A stretch of DNA of 22,831 bases from Prevotella sp. UBA1378 (GCA_002305505.1 DBRC01000053.1:26862-49692); one strand, 5' to 3'; counted from the first letter of the stretch, positions 5,986-14,089 are shown. The notes: generated from the sequence alone by a model not told the origin. Made by a program: numbers and translations.

Positions 5986-6812
5986 TTCCGTAAAGCTTTT
6001 ATGAACCGTTGCTTGCCGTACATATCCCGGCGCGTTTCCATGGCGGTATAGCCCAGTGCTGAAAGCATCGGCGGCATGTCGGCGGCGTACAGCGGGTTGA
6101 TTTCGAAGAAAAGTGCTCCGCCCGGCTTCAGTGCCTGTGCGGCGTAGCGGGCAATGGCGCGGTAGAAGCGCAGCGGGTCGTCGTCGGGGACGAAGAGGGC
6201 GAGCTGCGGCTCGTAGTCGGTTACGTTACGTTCCATGTGCTGTCTCTCCCGGTTGCAGATGTAGGGTGGGTTGCTCACGATGATGTCCCACAGCCCGTGG
6301 TCGGCGGGTGGCTGCAGCGCGTCTTGCTGCACCATGCTTACCTCCGCCCCGATGGCTTCTGCATTGGCGCGGGCTATGCTGAGCGCCTCCGGGGATAAGT
6401 CCCATGCGGTAACCGCCGCCCCCGCAATCTCCTGTTGCAGTGTCACGGCGATGCACCCGCTGCCCGTGCCGATGTCGAGCAGCCGTTCGCCGCCGCGCGC
6501 GCCGCTGATAATCCATCGGCACAGTTCCCCGGTCTCCGGCCGGGGTATCAGTACGCCGGGTGCCACGGCGAACGTGCGCCCGCAGAAGTCGGCCTTGCCC
6601 AGCACGTATTGCACCGGCTCGGCTCTTTCCAGGCGTTGCATCATTTTCTCCAGAATTTCTGTGTCGTTTGCGGATAATTGTGTAACTTTGCCGCAATAAA
6701 CATCGGTGGGCGACAGGCCGAAACGCACGTCGAGCACCATGCGCACGATGGCTTTCGCCTCGCCCGCGTCGTAGAGGGCAGCCAGCCGGCGCCAGAGTTC
6801 TCCGTAGGTCAT
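5982..6812 (-). CDS. prmC: Peptide chain release factor glutamine methyltransferase
   Basis: The enzyme methylates the glutamine of the GGQ motif in release factors RF1 and RF2 using S-adenosylmethionine. Visible motifs are the SAM-binding GTGSGCIAV near residue 115 and the catalytic NPPY (DIIVSNPPYIC) near residue 177. The N-terminal helical domain and the LIPRPETGEL segment (RPETE-like, here with G) are typical. I chose the ATG at 6812 (MTYGELWRRL), giving 276 residues; an upstream extension to 6893 would run antisense through ribD. It is the first gene of the prmC - recX - comF operon and is divergent from ribD across only 26 bp. Confidence 0.95.
   Translation of the reverse strand: MTYGELWRRLAALYDAGEAKAIVRMVLDVRFGLSPTDVYCGKVTQLSANDTEILEKMMQRLERAEPVQYVLGKADFCGRTFAVAPGVLIPRPETGELCRWIISGARGGERLLDIGTGSGCIAVTLQQEIAGAAVTAWDLSPEALSIARANAEAIGAEVSMVQQDALQPPADHGLWDIIVSNPPYICNRERQHMERNVTDYEPQLALFVPDDDPLRFYRAIARYAAQALKPGGALFFEINPLYAADMPPMLSALGYTAMETRRDMYGKQRFIKALRK
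6658..6690 (+). promoter_or_regulatory. Possible ribD promoter inside prmC
   Basis: TAACTTTG (6683-6690) matches TAnnTTTG, and TCTG (6658-6661) lies 21 bp upstream, three of four bases matching TTTG. It would place the ribD start site about 140 nt upstream of its ATG, within the 5' part of prmC on the opposite strand. The match could be chance. Confidence 0.3.
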
Positions 6813-6820
6813 TGCAACCA

Positions 6821-6828
6821 CAAAAGTA
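6821..6828 (-). promoter_or_regulatory. Promoter -7 element of the prmC operon
   Basis: The minus strand reads TACTTTTG, an exact TAnnTTTG match, in the 26-bp gap between prmC and ribD. The -33 position falls inside the first codons of ribD and reads CCTG, a weak match. Start of transcription would be only a few nt before the prmC ATG, giving a nearly leaderless mRNA. Confidence 0.5.
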
Positions 6829-6838
6829 CAAAAAAAAA

Positions 6839-7762
6839 ATGAATCAGGCAGGGATTGACGAAAAATATATGCGCCGCTGCATACAGTTGGCAAAGAACGG
6901 CAGGCAGAACGCGAAGCCGAACCCGATGGTGGGGGCGGTGATCGTGGCCGGCGGGCGGATTATCGGCGAGGGCTATCATGTGCGCTGCGGCGAGGGGCAT
7001 GCCGAGGTGAACGCCTTTGCTTCGGTGAAGGCGGGAGACGAACGGCTATTGCCCGAGGCCACGGTATACGTAAGTATGGAACCATGCGCGCATTACGGCA
7101 AAACGCCTCCTTGTGCCGACCTGATTGTGGGCAAGGGTGTGCGCCGCTGCGTGTGTGGCTGTGTCGACCCGTTTGCCGGCGTGCAGGGGCGCGGCATTGC
7201 GAAGATGCGTGGGGCCGGCATCGAGGTGACGGTGGGCGTGCTCGAGGCCGAGTGCAAGGAGCTTAACAAGCATTTCTTCACCTTCCACAGCGAGCAGCGG
7301 CCGTACATTATATTAAAGTGGGCGCAGACGGCCGACGGCTTCATCGACAGCCATTTCAGGGCTGTGTCCATCTCCACGCCTTTTACGTCGATGCTCGTGC
7401 ATAAGCTGCGCGCCGAGAGCGATGCCATCTTGATAGGGCGCGTTACCGACGAGCGCGAGCACCCGCGGCTGGACGTGCGCAACTGGTGGGGCGCCCACCC
7501 GCAACGGCTCGTGGTAGACCATGCCCATCCGCTGAACCTCCGCAGCCTGCATGCCCACAACGTGCAGTCGCTCCTTGTGGAGGGCGGCGCTGCTACGCAT
7601 GCGTGGTTTATCGAGCACGACTTGTGGGACGAGATACGGGTGGAGACGGCTGCATTCACCGTTTCCGGCGGTACGCGGGCTGCCTGCCTGCCGGCCGGTG
7701 TGGTGGTAGCCGGTGTACAGCGGTATGATGACAATACGATTATAACTTACCGGAGAAAATGA
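6839..7762 (+). CDS. ribD: Riboflavin biosynthesis deaminase/reductase RibD
   Basis: The bifunctional enzyme deaminates the pyrimidine ring and then reduces the ribosyl side chain in riboflavin synthesis. The N-terminal deaminase is intact: the zinc ligands H54 (in HAE), C83 and C92 (PCAHYGKTPPC) and the catalytic E56. The C-terminal reductase is recognisable (ILKWAQTADGFID, ESDAILIGRVT, SLLVEGGA), but the link between VVDHAHPLNL and QSLLVEGG appears about 25-30 residues shorter than I expect for Bacteroides RibD, and the total is 307 residues. I chose the ATG at 6839 (MNQAGIDEKYM); the longer frame begins with a TTG at 6812. It is coupled by ATGA to a 52-residue protein gene. Confidence 0.93.
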   Translation: MNQAGIDEKYMRRCIQLAKNGRQNAKPNPMVGAVIVAGGRIIGEGYHVRCGEGHAEVNAFASVKAGDERLLPEATVYVSMEPCAHYGKTPPCADLIVGKGVRRCVCGCVDPFAGVQGRGIAKMRGAGIEVTVGVLEAECKELNKHFFTFHSEQRPYIILKWAQTADGFIDSHFRAVSISTPFTSMLVHKLRAESDAILIGRVTDEREHPRLDVRNWWGAHPQRLVVDHAHPLNLRSLHAHNVQSLLVEGGAATHAWFIEHDLWDEIRVETAAFTVSGGTRAACLPAGVVVAGVQRYDDNTIITYRRK

Positions 7763-7917
7763 CAGACAGACCTATTGAGCGCTTGAGCGACAACGACGAG
7801 TACAAGCGCAGCATGCTCATCCGCAAGATTGAGCATGCCATTGAGCGGATGAAGCTTTCCGAACTGGATGCTTTGGCGTACGACATGTTTACCAAAGGCT
7901 ACCTGGAAGATTACTGA
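7759..7917 (+). CDS. Small 52-residue protein coupled to ribD
   Basis: This short gene is easily missed. Its ATG overlaps the ribD stop (ATGA, 7759-7762), with GGAGAAA just upstream as a likely ribosome-binding site. It encodes MTDRPIERLSDNDEYKRSML and a charged helical rest ending in FTKGYLEDY. There is no signal peptide, membrane segment or cysteine, and the function is unknown. The strongly acidic/basic, helix-forming composition and the coupling to ribD favour a real cytoplasmic protein. Its TGA ends at 7917, directly against the last base of the convergent rnhA gene at 7918. Confidence 0.75.
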   Translation: MTDRPIERLSDNDEYKRSMLIRKIEHAIERMKLSELDALAYDMFTKGYLEDY

Positions 7918-8391
7918 TTACTTCCGACCGAAGTCGGCCGGCACTTCCCCCCATTTCTTTGTTTCCCATTTCAGTACCGGGTTCTTGTAGGTATGCGTCT
8001 GCAGCCAATGTTCGGCGCGCGCAATGATCCCGAAGAGCGGCTCCGTCTCGGGCGTGCGCTCCAATTTCGTTTTACATTTCCGCTTGTTCACCCACAAGAT
8101 GGCATTGTAGCTGTCCGAGTAGATGGCCTTGTGGTGCAAGCCTTGCTGCTGCATCAGGGCGAGGGCATGGACAATGGCGAGGAACTCCCCGATATTGTTC
8201 GTGCCCTTCATCGGCCCGAAGTGGAATATTACCTGCCCCGTGGCCAAGTCGATGCCCCGGTATTCCATCGGCCCGGGGTTGCCGCTGCACGCGGCGTCGA
8301 CGGCCCATGCGTCGGCGCGCACCTCGAGGTGCAGCGGCAGCACCGTGTCGTTCCGCCAGTCGGGCGGGTTCACCGTCTTATTACTATTCAT
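7918..8391 (-). CDS. rnhA: Ribonuclease H (type 1 fold)
   Basis: The enzyme cuts RNA in RNA-DNA hybrids and helps remove primers and R-loops. The four metal-binding residues of the RNase H1 fold are in place: D32 (VDAACSGNPGP), E69 (NNIGEFLAI), D93 (IYSDS) and D153 (VPADFGRK). At 157 residues it is a single domain without the N-terminal hybrid-binding domain. The start ATG at 8391 follows GACGAGGG. It lies 61 bp after argS on the same strand and is probably cotranscribed with it. Its stop codon abuts the end of the convergent 52-residue gene with no room for a terminator. Confidence 0.92.
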   Translation of the reverse strand: MNSNKTVNPPDWRNDTVLPLHLEVRADAWAVDAACSGNPGPMEYRGIDLATGQVIFHFGPMKGTNNIGEFLAIVHALALMQQQGLHHKAIYSDSYNAILWVNKRKCKTKLERTPETEPLFGIIARAEHWLQTHTYKNPVLKWETKKWGEVPADFGRK

Positions 8392-8452
8392 CCCTCGTCA
8401 CCACAGCGGCAGCAGCCGGTTTCCGTAATCCATCGTTTCCATGCCGTGGGGC

Positions 8453-10267
8453 TTACATCCTTTCAGGTACCTCGATGCCCAGCAGCGCCATGCCGTTCTT
8501 GATAATCTTGGCCACGTTCTTGGCCAGGACCAGGCGCACGAGCTTCTTCTGCCCGTCTTCCTCGTTCATGATGCTGTAGTCGTGGTAGAACTGGTTGAAC
8601 ACCTTGGTCAGCTCGTAGCAGTAATTGGCTATGCCGCTCGGACTGTAGTCCTTGCCGGCCTGCTCCACTGCCGCCCCAAACTCGTTCATCTTCTGTATCA
8701 GTTCGATTTCCTTCTTGTTAAGCGGTGAGCCGGTAGGCAGTTCGCCGGCAGCGATGCCCTGTTCGGCCGCTTTGCGCAGGATGCTGCGGATACGGGCATG
8801 CGTATACTGGATGAATGGCCCGGTATTGCCGTTGAAGTCGATGCTTTCTTCCGGGTTGAACAGCATGTTCTTGCGCGCATCCACCTTAAGGATGAAGTAT
8901 TTCAGTGCGCCTAAGCCCACGATGCGGGCAATCTCCTGCTTCTCCTCCTCCGTCATGTCGTCGAACTTGCCCAGCTCGTCGCTCGTGCGGCGCGCCTCCT
9001 CTATCATGGCAGCTATCAGCTCGTCGGCGTCCACCACGGTCCCCTCGCGGCTCTTCATCTTTCCGTTGGGCAGCTCCACCATGCCGTAAGAGAAGTGCAC
9101 CAGCTCCTTGCCCCACTTGAACCCGAGCCGGTCGAGCAGGATGGAGAGCACCTGGAAGTGATAGTTCTGTTCGTTGCCCACCACGTAGATCATCTTGTCG
9201 ATAGGGAAATCCTTGAAACGCATTTCGGCCGTGCCGATGTCCTGCGTCATATATACCGACGTGCCGTCGGAGCGCAGCAGCAGTTTCTGGTCGAGCCCCT
9301 CGCCCGTGAGGTCGGCCCAGACGCTGTTATCCGCATGGCGCTCGAAGAGCCCTTTCCCGAGCCCCTCTTCCACCTTGGCCTTTCCCTTCAGGTAAGTTTG
9401 CGATTCGTAGTATATCTTGTCGAAGCCCACGCCCAATGCCTTGTAGGTTTCGTCGAATCCGGCATATACCCAGTTGTTCATCATCTCCCACAGGGCGCGC
9501 ACCTCCGGGTCGCCTTGTTCCCACTTCACGAGCATGGCACGCGCCTCCTTAATCAGCGGGGCCTCGTCCTTGGCTTTCTTTTCGGCCTCTTCGTCGCTTA
9601 TGCCTCCGGCTATGTATCCGGCTTTCAGCTCTTTTACCTCCTCGCGGTAGTGCTTGTCGAAGGCCACGTAGTAGTCGCCTATCAGGTGGTCGCCCTTCTT
9701 TCCGCTCGTTTCGGGCGTTTCGCCGTTGCCCCATTTCTGCCATGCCAGCATCGACTTGCATATATGTATGCCGCGGTCGTTCACGATGTTCGTCTTCACC
9801 ACCTTGTTGCCGTTGGCCTGCATGATTTGTGCGAGCGACCACCCGAGCAGGTTGTTGCGCACATGGCCAAGGTGGAGCGGCTTGTTGGTGTTGGGCGACG
9901 AGTATTCTATCATCACCAGCTGGCTATCGTCGGTAACGGGCTTCTCGCCGAATTTCCCGTCGGCCTCGATGGCGTTGAGCAGGGCTATCCATGCAGCGGG
10001 CGCTACGACCAGGTTCAGGAAGCCTTTCACTACGTTATACGAGGCTACCGCCTCGCAATGGGCTGCTAAGTATTCGCCTATTTCCCGTGCCGTCTCTTCA
10101 GGGTTCTTCTTCGAAATCTTCAAAAACGGGAAGACTACGAGCGTCAGGTTTCCTTCAAATTCACTCCTTGTCTTTTGCAACTGCACCATTTTTCCGGGCA
10201 CGTCTTGTCCGTACAGCGCTTTTACGGCTGCCTGTGCTGCACTGCTAATCTGCTGTTCTATATTCAT
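8453..10267 (-). CDS. argS: Arginyl-tRNA synthetase
   Basis: This 604-residue class I aminoacyl-tRNA synthetase charges tRNA-Arg. The HIGH-type motif is HLGH (PLHLGHVRNN, near residue 128), and a KMSKS-like loop KMKSREGTVV is near residue 402. The N-terminal Add-1 domain and the C-terminal anticodon-binding helical domain (from about residue 480, ARIRSILRKA onward, ending IEVPERM) are complete. The promoter lies at 10302-10309 and rnhA follows. Length and motifs are normal. Confidence 0.98.
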   Translation of the reverse strand: MNIEQQISSAAQAAVKALYGQDVPGKMVQLQKTRSEFEGNLTLVVFPFLKISKKNPEETAREIGEYLAAHCEAVASYNVVKGFLNLVVAPAAWIALLNAIEADGKFGEKPVTDDSQLVMIEYSSPNTNKPLHLGHVRNNLLGWSLAQIMQANGNKVVKTNIVNDRGIHICKSMLAWQKWGNGETPETSGKKGDHLIGDYYVAFDKHYREEVKELKAGYIAGGISDEEAEKKAKDEAPLIKEARAMLVKWEQGDPEVRALWEMMNNWVYAGFDETYKALGVGFDKIYYESQTYLKGKAKVEEGLGKGLFERHADNSVWADLTGEGLDQKLLLRSDGTSVYMTQDIGTAEMRFKDFPIDKMIYVVGNEQNYHFQVLSILLDRLGFKWGKELVHFSYGMVELPNGKMKSREGTVVDADELIAAMIEEARRTSDELGKFDDMTEEEKQEIARIVGLGALKYFILKVDARKNMLFNPEESIDFNGNTGPFIQYTHARIRSILRKAAEQGIAAGELPTGSPLNKKEIELIQKMNEFGAAVEQAGKDYSPSGIANYCYELTKVFNQFYHDYSIMNEEDGQKKLVRLVLAKNVAKIIKNGMALLGIEVPERM

Positions 10268-10301
10268 GTCGGTATACCTTATATATTTGCTTTATCGGGT
10301 G

Positions 10302-10309
10302 CAAAGGTA
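10302..10309 (-). promoter_or_regulatory. Promoter -7 element of argS
   Basis: The minus strand reads TACCTTTG, an exact -7 match, about 35 bp before the argS start. The -33 region is not a clear TTTG. It sits between argS and the end of the pectate lyase gene. The rest of this 115-bp gap holds only a minor GCAG-AAAA-CTGC hairpin (near 10350) that could weakly end the lyase transcript. Confidence 0.6.
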
Positions 10310-10382
10310 CGATTTTTAATCCACATACAGTAAGGGGCGATTTAAATTTTGCAGTTTTCTGCCCAAACGTGGTGTCCGGCGG

Positions 10383-13157
10383 TTATCGCAACATTATCTT
10401 CAGCGTCTCGTTCACGCCATTTCCGCTTACGTTCATCAATAGGGGCTGCGATGCCTGCGGCAGATAGATAGCCGTAGTGCTCCCGTTGAAGGCATGCCTG
10501 CCCATCGGATGTCCGTCCATGGCGTACAAGGTAGCCTGATAGCGCTCGGCTGCCTGTGCTCCGCTCACGGTGAGTAGCACCAGGCCGCTTTGCGTTTGTA
10601 CGAGCGATACCCTCGTGCCATTGCTCCGGGCGCTTTTCACGCAACCGATGGCGGTGGCTGCTCCGCCTTGGTATTCGTAAGCCCCTAAGTCGGGGGCACT
10701 GCCTTGGTAATCGATACCGCCGACGGCGATTCCACGATAGTCTTGTGCCTCTACATTTGTGCCGCGGTCAATCAGTGCCGAACCTTCCTTCAGGTGTGCG
10801 AAGGTGGTTTCGGGCAGACTGCCATCGGCGTTGCGCGGTGCCATCAGACTTGCATGATTGGTTACGTCGATAAATTCGGTAGGCGCTGCGTAGCGGAATT
10901 CGTTTGTCTTGAGCACCATTCCTGCCAGGGTCGAGTCGATTTGGAACCGTCCGTAGTCTCCGTATTTCCCGTCTTCGCCTATTTTTGGCAGTCCGGTGTT
11001 CTTGTCGATTTTGTCTGTCGCGGCATTGTCGTTAATGGCAATGCAGTTAGTGAGCGCCACGGTATGCCCTGCGGCAATGTTTTCGTAGATGCGGTACGAG
11101 TAGGCCTTGCTGCCGATGCTGGTAAGAGTCATGCCTGTACAGTTGTTCATGATGATGTCGCCTGCGTTGTGGTTTTGGTCGAACCCTTTCGCCTTGTTGC
11201 ACACGGCGAGGCAGCGGTTCATGTATACGTTCATTGCCCCTTGATCAGAACCGCATTTGAATCCGTTGCCGTTGCCATTTCCGGCGATGGTGTTTTCGTC
11301 GAGGAATCCGTTTTTGTAGCTGATGCAGTTTTCCATGATGATAGTCATGTTGTCGCCGAATCCGCCGTCTTTCTTGAAGAATACATCCCATCCGTCGTCC
11401 GAGTTAAGATAAGCCCGGCATCCGTAGAAGTAGTTGCCGTCGCCCACGGATATCTTTGGTGCGAACCCATCGGCGTCGCCCTGCCCCTCGTCGCAATTCA
11501 GATAAGCGTCGCAGTTGATTACCTTGTTGTATGCCGCGAGGTTTTTCATTTGCAATCCTGTATCGCCGTTGCGATAGAAGTTGCATTGCTCAATGATGTT
11601 GTGGTGTGCCTGTTCCGTGGCGTTCATCACGTCGGTCGATGTGCCCCCGGCCGGTTTGTTGCGCTCGATGAGCATACCGTTGTCGCTGGCGTTGGTGATG
11701 TCGATGCCGAAGAAGTGCCAGTACGAGCCGCAGAGCCGTATGCCCTGGTAGGGGTTGTCGCTGTGGGCGTGGTAGGGCATGCCACTGAAGTCGAGCACGG
11801 CGCGCCCCTGATAAGCGTATAGGGCGATGGGCTTTTCCGCTGACCCGATAGCATTGATGTTGATGCGTGCATTATAGACGTAAGTGCCCGCCTTCATGTA
11901 GATGGTATCTCCGGGCTCCACGATGTCGGCTGCCTTTTGCAGCGAGTAGAAGGGTGCGTTTTCCGAACCGTCGGCTGTGGCGTCGTTGCCATCGGGGGCA
12001 CACCAGATGATGTTGCCCGTAAACGATGGTGTGTCTACGTCGCCTGTGGTATACATTCGCTCCTCGCCGTAGCTGGTGCCTTTGTCGGTGATGCAGTATG
12101 CCCGGTAATAGTAAGTGGTGTGGCTCTCCAGTTGCAGTCTTACGGTAAAGTTGGCTTGTGTGTTGTCTGCCGTTATCTTTGTTGCCGCACCGCTGCCTAT
12201 GGCCAGTGGGCTGCTTGTGCCGTAGATGAGTCCCTGTTCGAGTATGGGCAGTCCCCCGTTGTCATCGACAGCCCCTCCTGTTACGAAATAACCATGCCGG
12301 TCGATTACGATTTCCTTTGTGGTGATGATGGCCGGCGTAGCCTCGCCCGTGCTGAACGATTTTGTTTCGCCGTAGCTCACCCCGGCTTTTGTAAGCGCGA
12401 ATGCGCGGTAGTAGACAGTGCTGTTGGCTGTCAGGTCTTCGAGCACGAAAGCGAAGCTCGTCTTGGCCGTGGCCACCTGTTGATTCTCTGTGTAGAGTGG
12501 TGCTTCGCTGTAGTTCCAGCAGATGCCGTAGCATATCATCTCCTGGTCGCCGGCGTCGGTCAGCTGTCCGCTCACTTTAGCTGTGCTCTTGGTGATGTCT
12601 GTAGCCTCGCCCGTAACTACCGTGGCCGGTGTGCCCGTGGCTTCGGGGTATACCGCAAGGTTATCTATGTCGCAATCGTTCTGGGTGTTGTAGTTGGCCA
12701 GTTTGATGCGGTTTATTGCGATGTCGTTCACGTCAACGGTATTGCTGCTTTGCGTATTTTTGTTGTATGTCTTCAGCAGTGTCCATGTGGCGCCGCCGTC
12801 CTTCGAACCGTACACGTTGACATATTTCTTCGTACGTCCTTCGTTGAAGGTAACCTTCTTCACGCCTTTCTCCAGTACCGGCGTTACTACATACGAGTCG
12901 CCCGGTCCGTTCAGTCCGTTTTTCACCATGCGCAGGTCGCCTGCCGAACCGTCTTTTATGTATTTTGTTCCCATCGCCACGAATGTGTTGTAGAATATCC
13001 AGTCGCCCTGTCCGGCTACGTTAACCGTTGTTTCCGTCTTGGCTTGTTCTTGGTTGATGAGTTCCGTGTCGAATGTCTGCACGAAATAAGGTTCTTGTGC
13101 ATAGGCGTTCATGGCAATAGCGCATGCAGCCAATACTGTGGAAAGTTTTGTTCTCAT
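10383..13157 (-). CDS. Secreted pectate lyase, polysaccharide lyase family 9
   Basis: This 924-residue exported enzyme should cleave polygalacturonate by beta-elimination. Order of parts: signal peptide 1-20 (ending AYAQ); a beta-rich module to about 172 (QTFDTELINQEQ...DIDNLAVYPE) that looks like a jelly-roll; two Fn3-like repeats (about 176-272 and 273-370), each with TTYYYRAY-type strands; a right-handed beta-helix (about 380-830); and a C-terminal domain ending in SGNGVNETLKIMLR that resembles a secretion-sorting domain. The family 9 catalytic set is complete: D563, D587, D588 and D591 have exactly the spacing of the Pel9A calcium ligands (D209, D233, D234, D237), and K634 in NGFKCG matches the catalytic lysine. 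No SusC/SusD, regulator or other CAZyme gene is adjacent. It has its own promoter at 13221-13252. Confidence 0.92.
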   Translation of the reverse strand: MRTKLSTVLAACAIAMNAYAQEPYFVQTFDTELINQEQAKTETTVNVAGQGDWIFYNTFVAMGTKYIKDGSAGDLRMVKNGLNGPGDSYVVTPVLEKGVKKVTFNEGRTKKYVNVYGSKDGGATWTLLKTYNKNTQSSNTVDVNDIAINRIKLANYNTQNDCDIDNLAVYPEATGTPATVVTGEATDITKSTAKVSGQLTDAGDQEMICYGICWNYSEAPLYTENQQVATAKTSFAFVLEDLTANSTVYYRAFALTKAGVSYGETKSFSTGEATPAIITTKEIVIDRHGYFVTGGAVDDNGGLPILEQGLIYGTSSPLAIGSGAATKITADNTQANFTVRLQLESHTTYYYRAYCITDKGTSYGEERMYTTGDVDTPSFTGNIIWCAPDGNDATADGSENAPFYSLQKAADIVEPGDTIYMKAGTYVYNARININAIGSAEKPIALYAYQGRAVLDFSGMPYHAHSDNPYQGIRLCGSYWHFFGIDITNASDNGMLIERNKPAGGTSTDVMNATEQAHHNIIEQCNFYRNGDTGLQMKNLAAYNKVINCDAYLNCDEGQGDADGFAPKISVGDGNYFYGCRAYLNSDDGWDVFFKKDGGFGDNMTIIMENCISYKNGFLDENTIAGNGNGNGFKCGSDQGAMNVYMNRCLAVCNKAKGFDQNHNAGDIIMNNCTGMTLTSIGSKAYSYRIYENIAAGHTVALTNCIAINDNAATDKIDKNTGLPKIGEDGKYGDYGRFQIDSTLAGMVLKTNEFRYAAPTEFIDVTNHASLMAPRNADGSLPETTFAHLKEGSALIDRGTNVEAQDYRGIAVGGIDYQGSAPDLGAYEYQGGAATAIGCVKSARSNGTRVSLVQTQSGLVLLTVSGAQAAERYQATLYAMDGHPMGRHAFNGSTTAIYLPQASQPLLMNVSGNGVNETLKIMLR

Positions 13158-13220
13158 GTCTTTGTTTTAGTTTGTTAGAATTGTTAGTTTCCGTTTTTAA
13201 GGTAGAATGTTATTCAGGGG

Positions 13221-13252
13221 CAAATATACGATAAATTATTTAAACATCCAAA
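13221..13252 (-). promoter_or_regulatory. Promoter of the pectate lyase gene
   Basis: On the minus strand TTTG (13249-13252) is followed after exactly 20 bp by TATATTTG (13221-13228), a perfect Bacteroidetes promoter. The leader would be about 55 nt and is C-poor and A-rich near the start codon. Confidence 0.85.
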
Positions 13253-13326
13253 ATATCTGTAGTGCTTTTTAAAACCTTTTGGGTGATTAGGTGAAAAACT
13301 ATACGGTGGGCAGTTCCGTTTATTGA

Positions 13327-13468
13327 CCGCATGGTGGTGATACCCAATCCTATGGCGAGAACCCCGACATGCGACATAAAAGTAAAGGCGAGATAGAGCG
13401 GGCACTCCAGGATCAAGGCTGCCGGCTACAATGTAGGTCACTGCTACGGTATGACGCAAATGTTATGA
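13327..13468 (+). pseudogene. Possible relic of a plus-strand gene end
   Basis: One plus frame is open from 13327 and reads ...GDTQSYGENPDMRHKSKGE and on to ERALQD. About one base shift later, another frame continues as IKAAGYNVGHCYGMTQML and stops with TGA at 13466-13468. Both halves look protein-like and would join into one helix-rich C-terminus if one base were changed near 13415. The stop falls in the left arm of a hairpin with a T-rich 3' side, as expected for a gene end. I recognise no family. It may equally be chance. Confidence 0.25.
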
Positions 13469-13510
13469 CTCACACAATCGCACTGTCACAGAGTGGATTG
13501 TGTGAGTCAT
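13465..13510 (+). terminator. Long hairpin with T-rich 3' side
   Basis: ATGACTCACACAATC (13465-13479) and its exact reverse complement (13496-13510) form a 15-bp stem. CACT and AGTG inside the 16-nt loop can extend it after a one-base bulge. On the plus strand it is followed by TTTATTTTA, so it reads best as a plus-strand terminator although no intact plus gene precedes it. On the minus strand it lies 33 bp past the lipoprotein stop and may also end that transcript, but without a T run. Confidence 0.6.
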
Positions 13511-13543
13511 TTTATTTTAAAAAAGGCAGAAGGTCGGAACGGG

Positions 13544-13918
13544 TCAGAACGGGAACCTGTAGGTCTTAATGACTTGTGTATTGCCAGAGGCGTCAGGGTC
13601 GCTACTTGCAAAGGTAACCTTTAAAATAATAGTTCCTACCTGACTGTTGTCCCTTACTTTCTCTGCCACTTCATCGCATACACGGATAGCCTTGCTGTCG
13701 TCGCGCTTGTATGCGACATTACTGCCGAAAGCCGATGAGAGGGCTTGGTCCATGTGGCCGCATACTATGCTACCAAAAGCATTATCGCCAACTGTCTCAG
13801 CATTGTACCTTACGAAGACCTCTTCATCATCGTCGCTGCTGCAGGCTGTCAGAGTTACGCAAGTCATTGTCATGCAGATTAAGGCAACTGCGGCCATTAG
13901 ATACTTTTTCATTAGCAT
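13544..13918 (-). CDS. Small lipoprotein with acidic export signal
   Basis: This 124-residue protein has a lipoprotein signal (MLMKKYLMAAVALICMTMTC followed by VTLTACSS) and a mature N-terminus of Cys-Ser-Ser-Asp-Asp-Asp-Glu-Glu. Such an acidic run right after the lipidated cysteine is the lipoprotein export signal of Bacteroidetes, so surface exposure is likely. The rest (about 95 residues) is a small soluble domain with no recognised family; it ends in TQVIKTYRFPF. The start may be the ATG at 13918 or at 13912. It has a promoter at 14090-14120, which implies a leader of about 165 nt. It is divergent from the RHS operon; any functional link is unknown. Confidence 0.82.
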   Translation of the reverse strand: MLMKKYLMAAVALICMTMTCVTLTACSSDDDEEVFVRYNAETVGDNAFGSIVCGHMDQALSSAFGSNVAYKRDDSKAIRVCDEVAEKVRDNSQVGTIILKVTFASSDPDASGNTQVIKTYRFPF

Positions 13919-14089
13919 TGGTTTTTTAATTATTATTCTTTTAAAAATCTTTTCCCTATTCCTTTTTACGTATTGGCATTTGTTTTTTATATTGCTTTTT
14001 GATTGACAGGATTATTTCTTATATCCTGCATAAAGTTGTAACTGTTTTCTCCAAAGTTCACTTTATTCTAAAAGTAAGTTTTCTACATG

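Noticed and set aside
9095..10069. 324-codon plus-strand ORF opposite argS
   Set aside because: It is a shadow of argS: no domain, His/Val/Leu-rich composition from antisense reading.
11937..13178. 413-codon plus-strand ORF opposite the pectate lyase
   Set aside because: It is antisense to a gene with an intact catalytic set and signal peptide; Cys/Val-rich composition is typical of a shadow frame.
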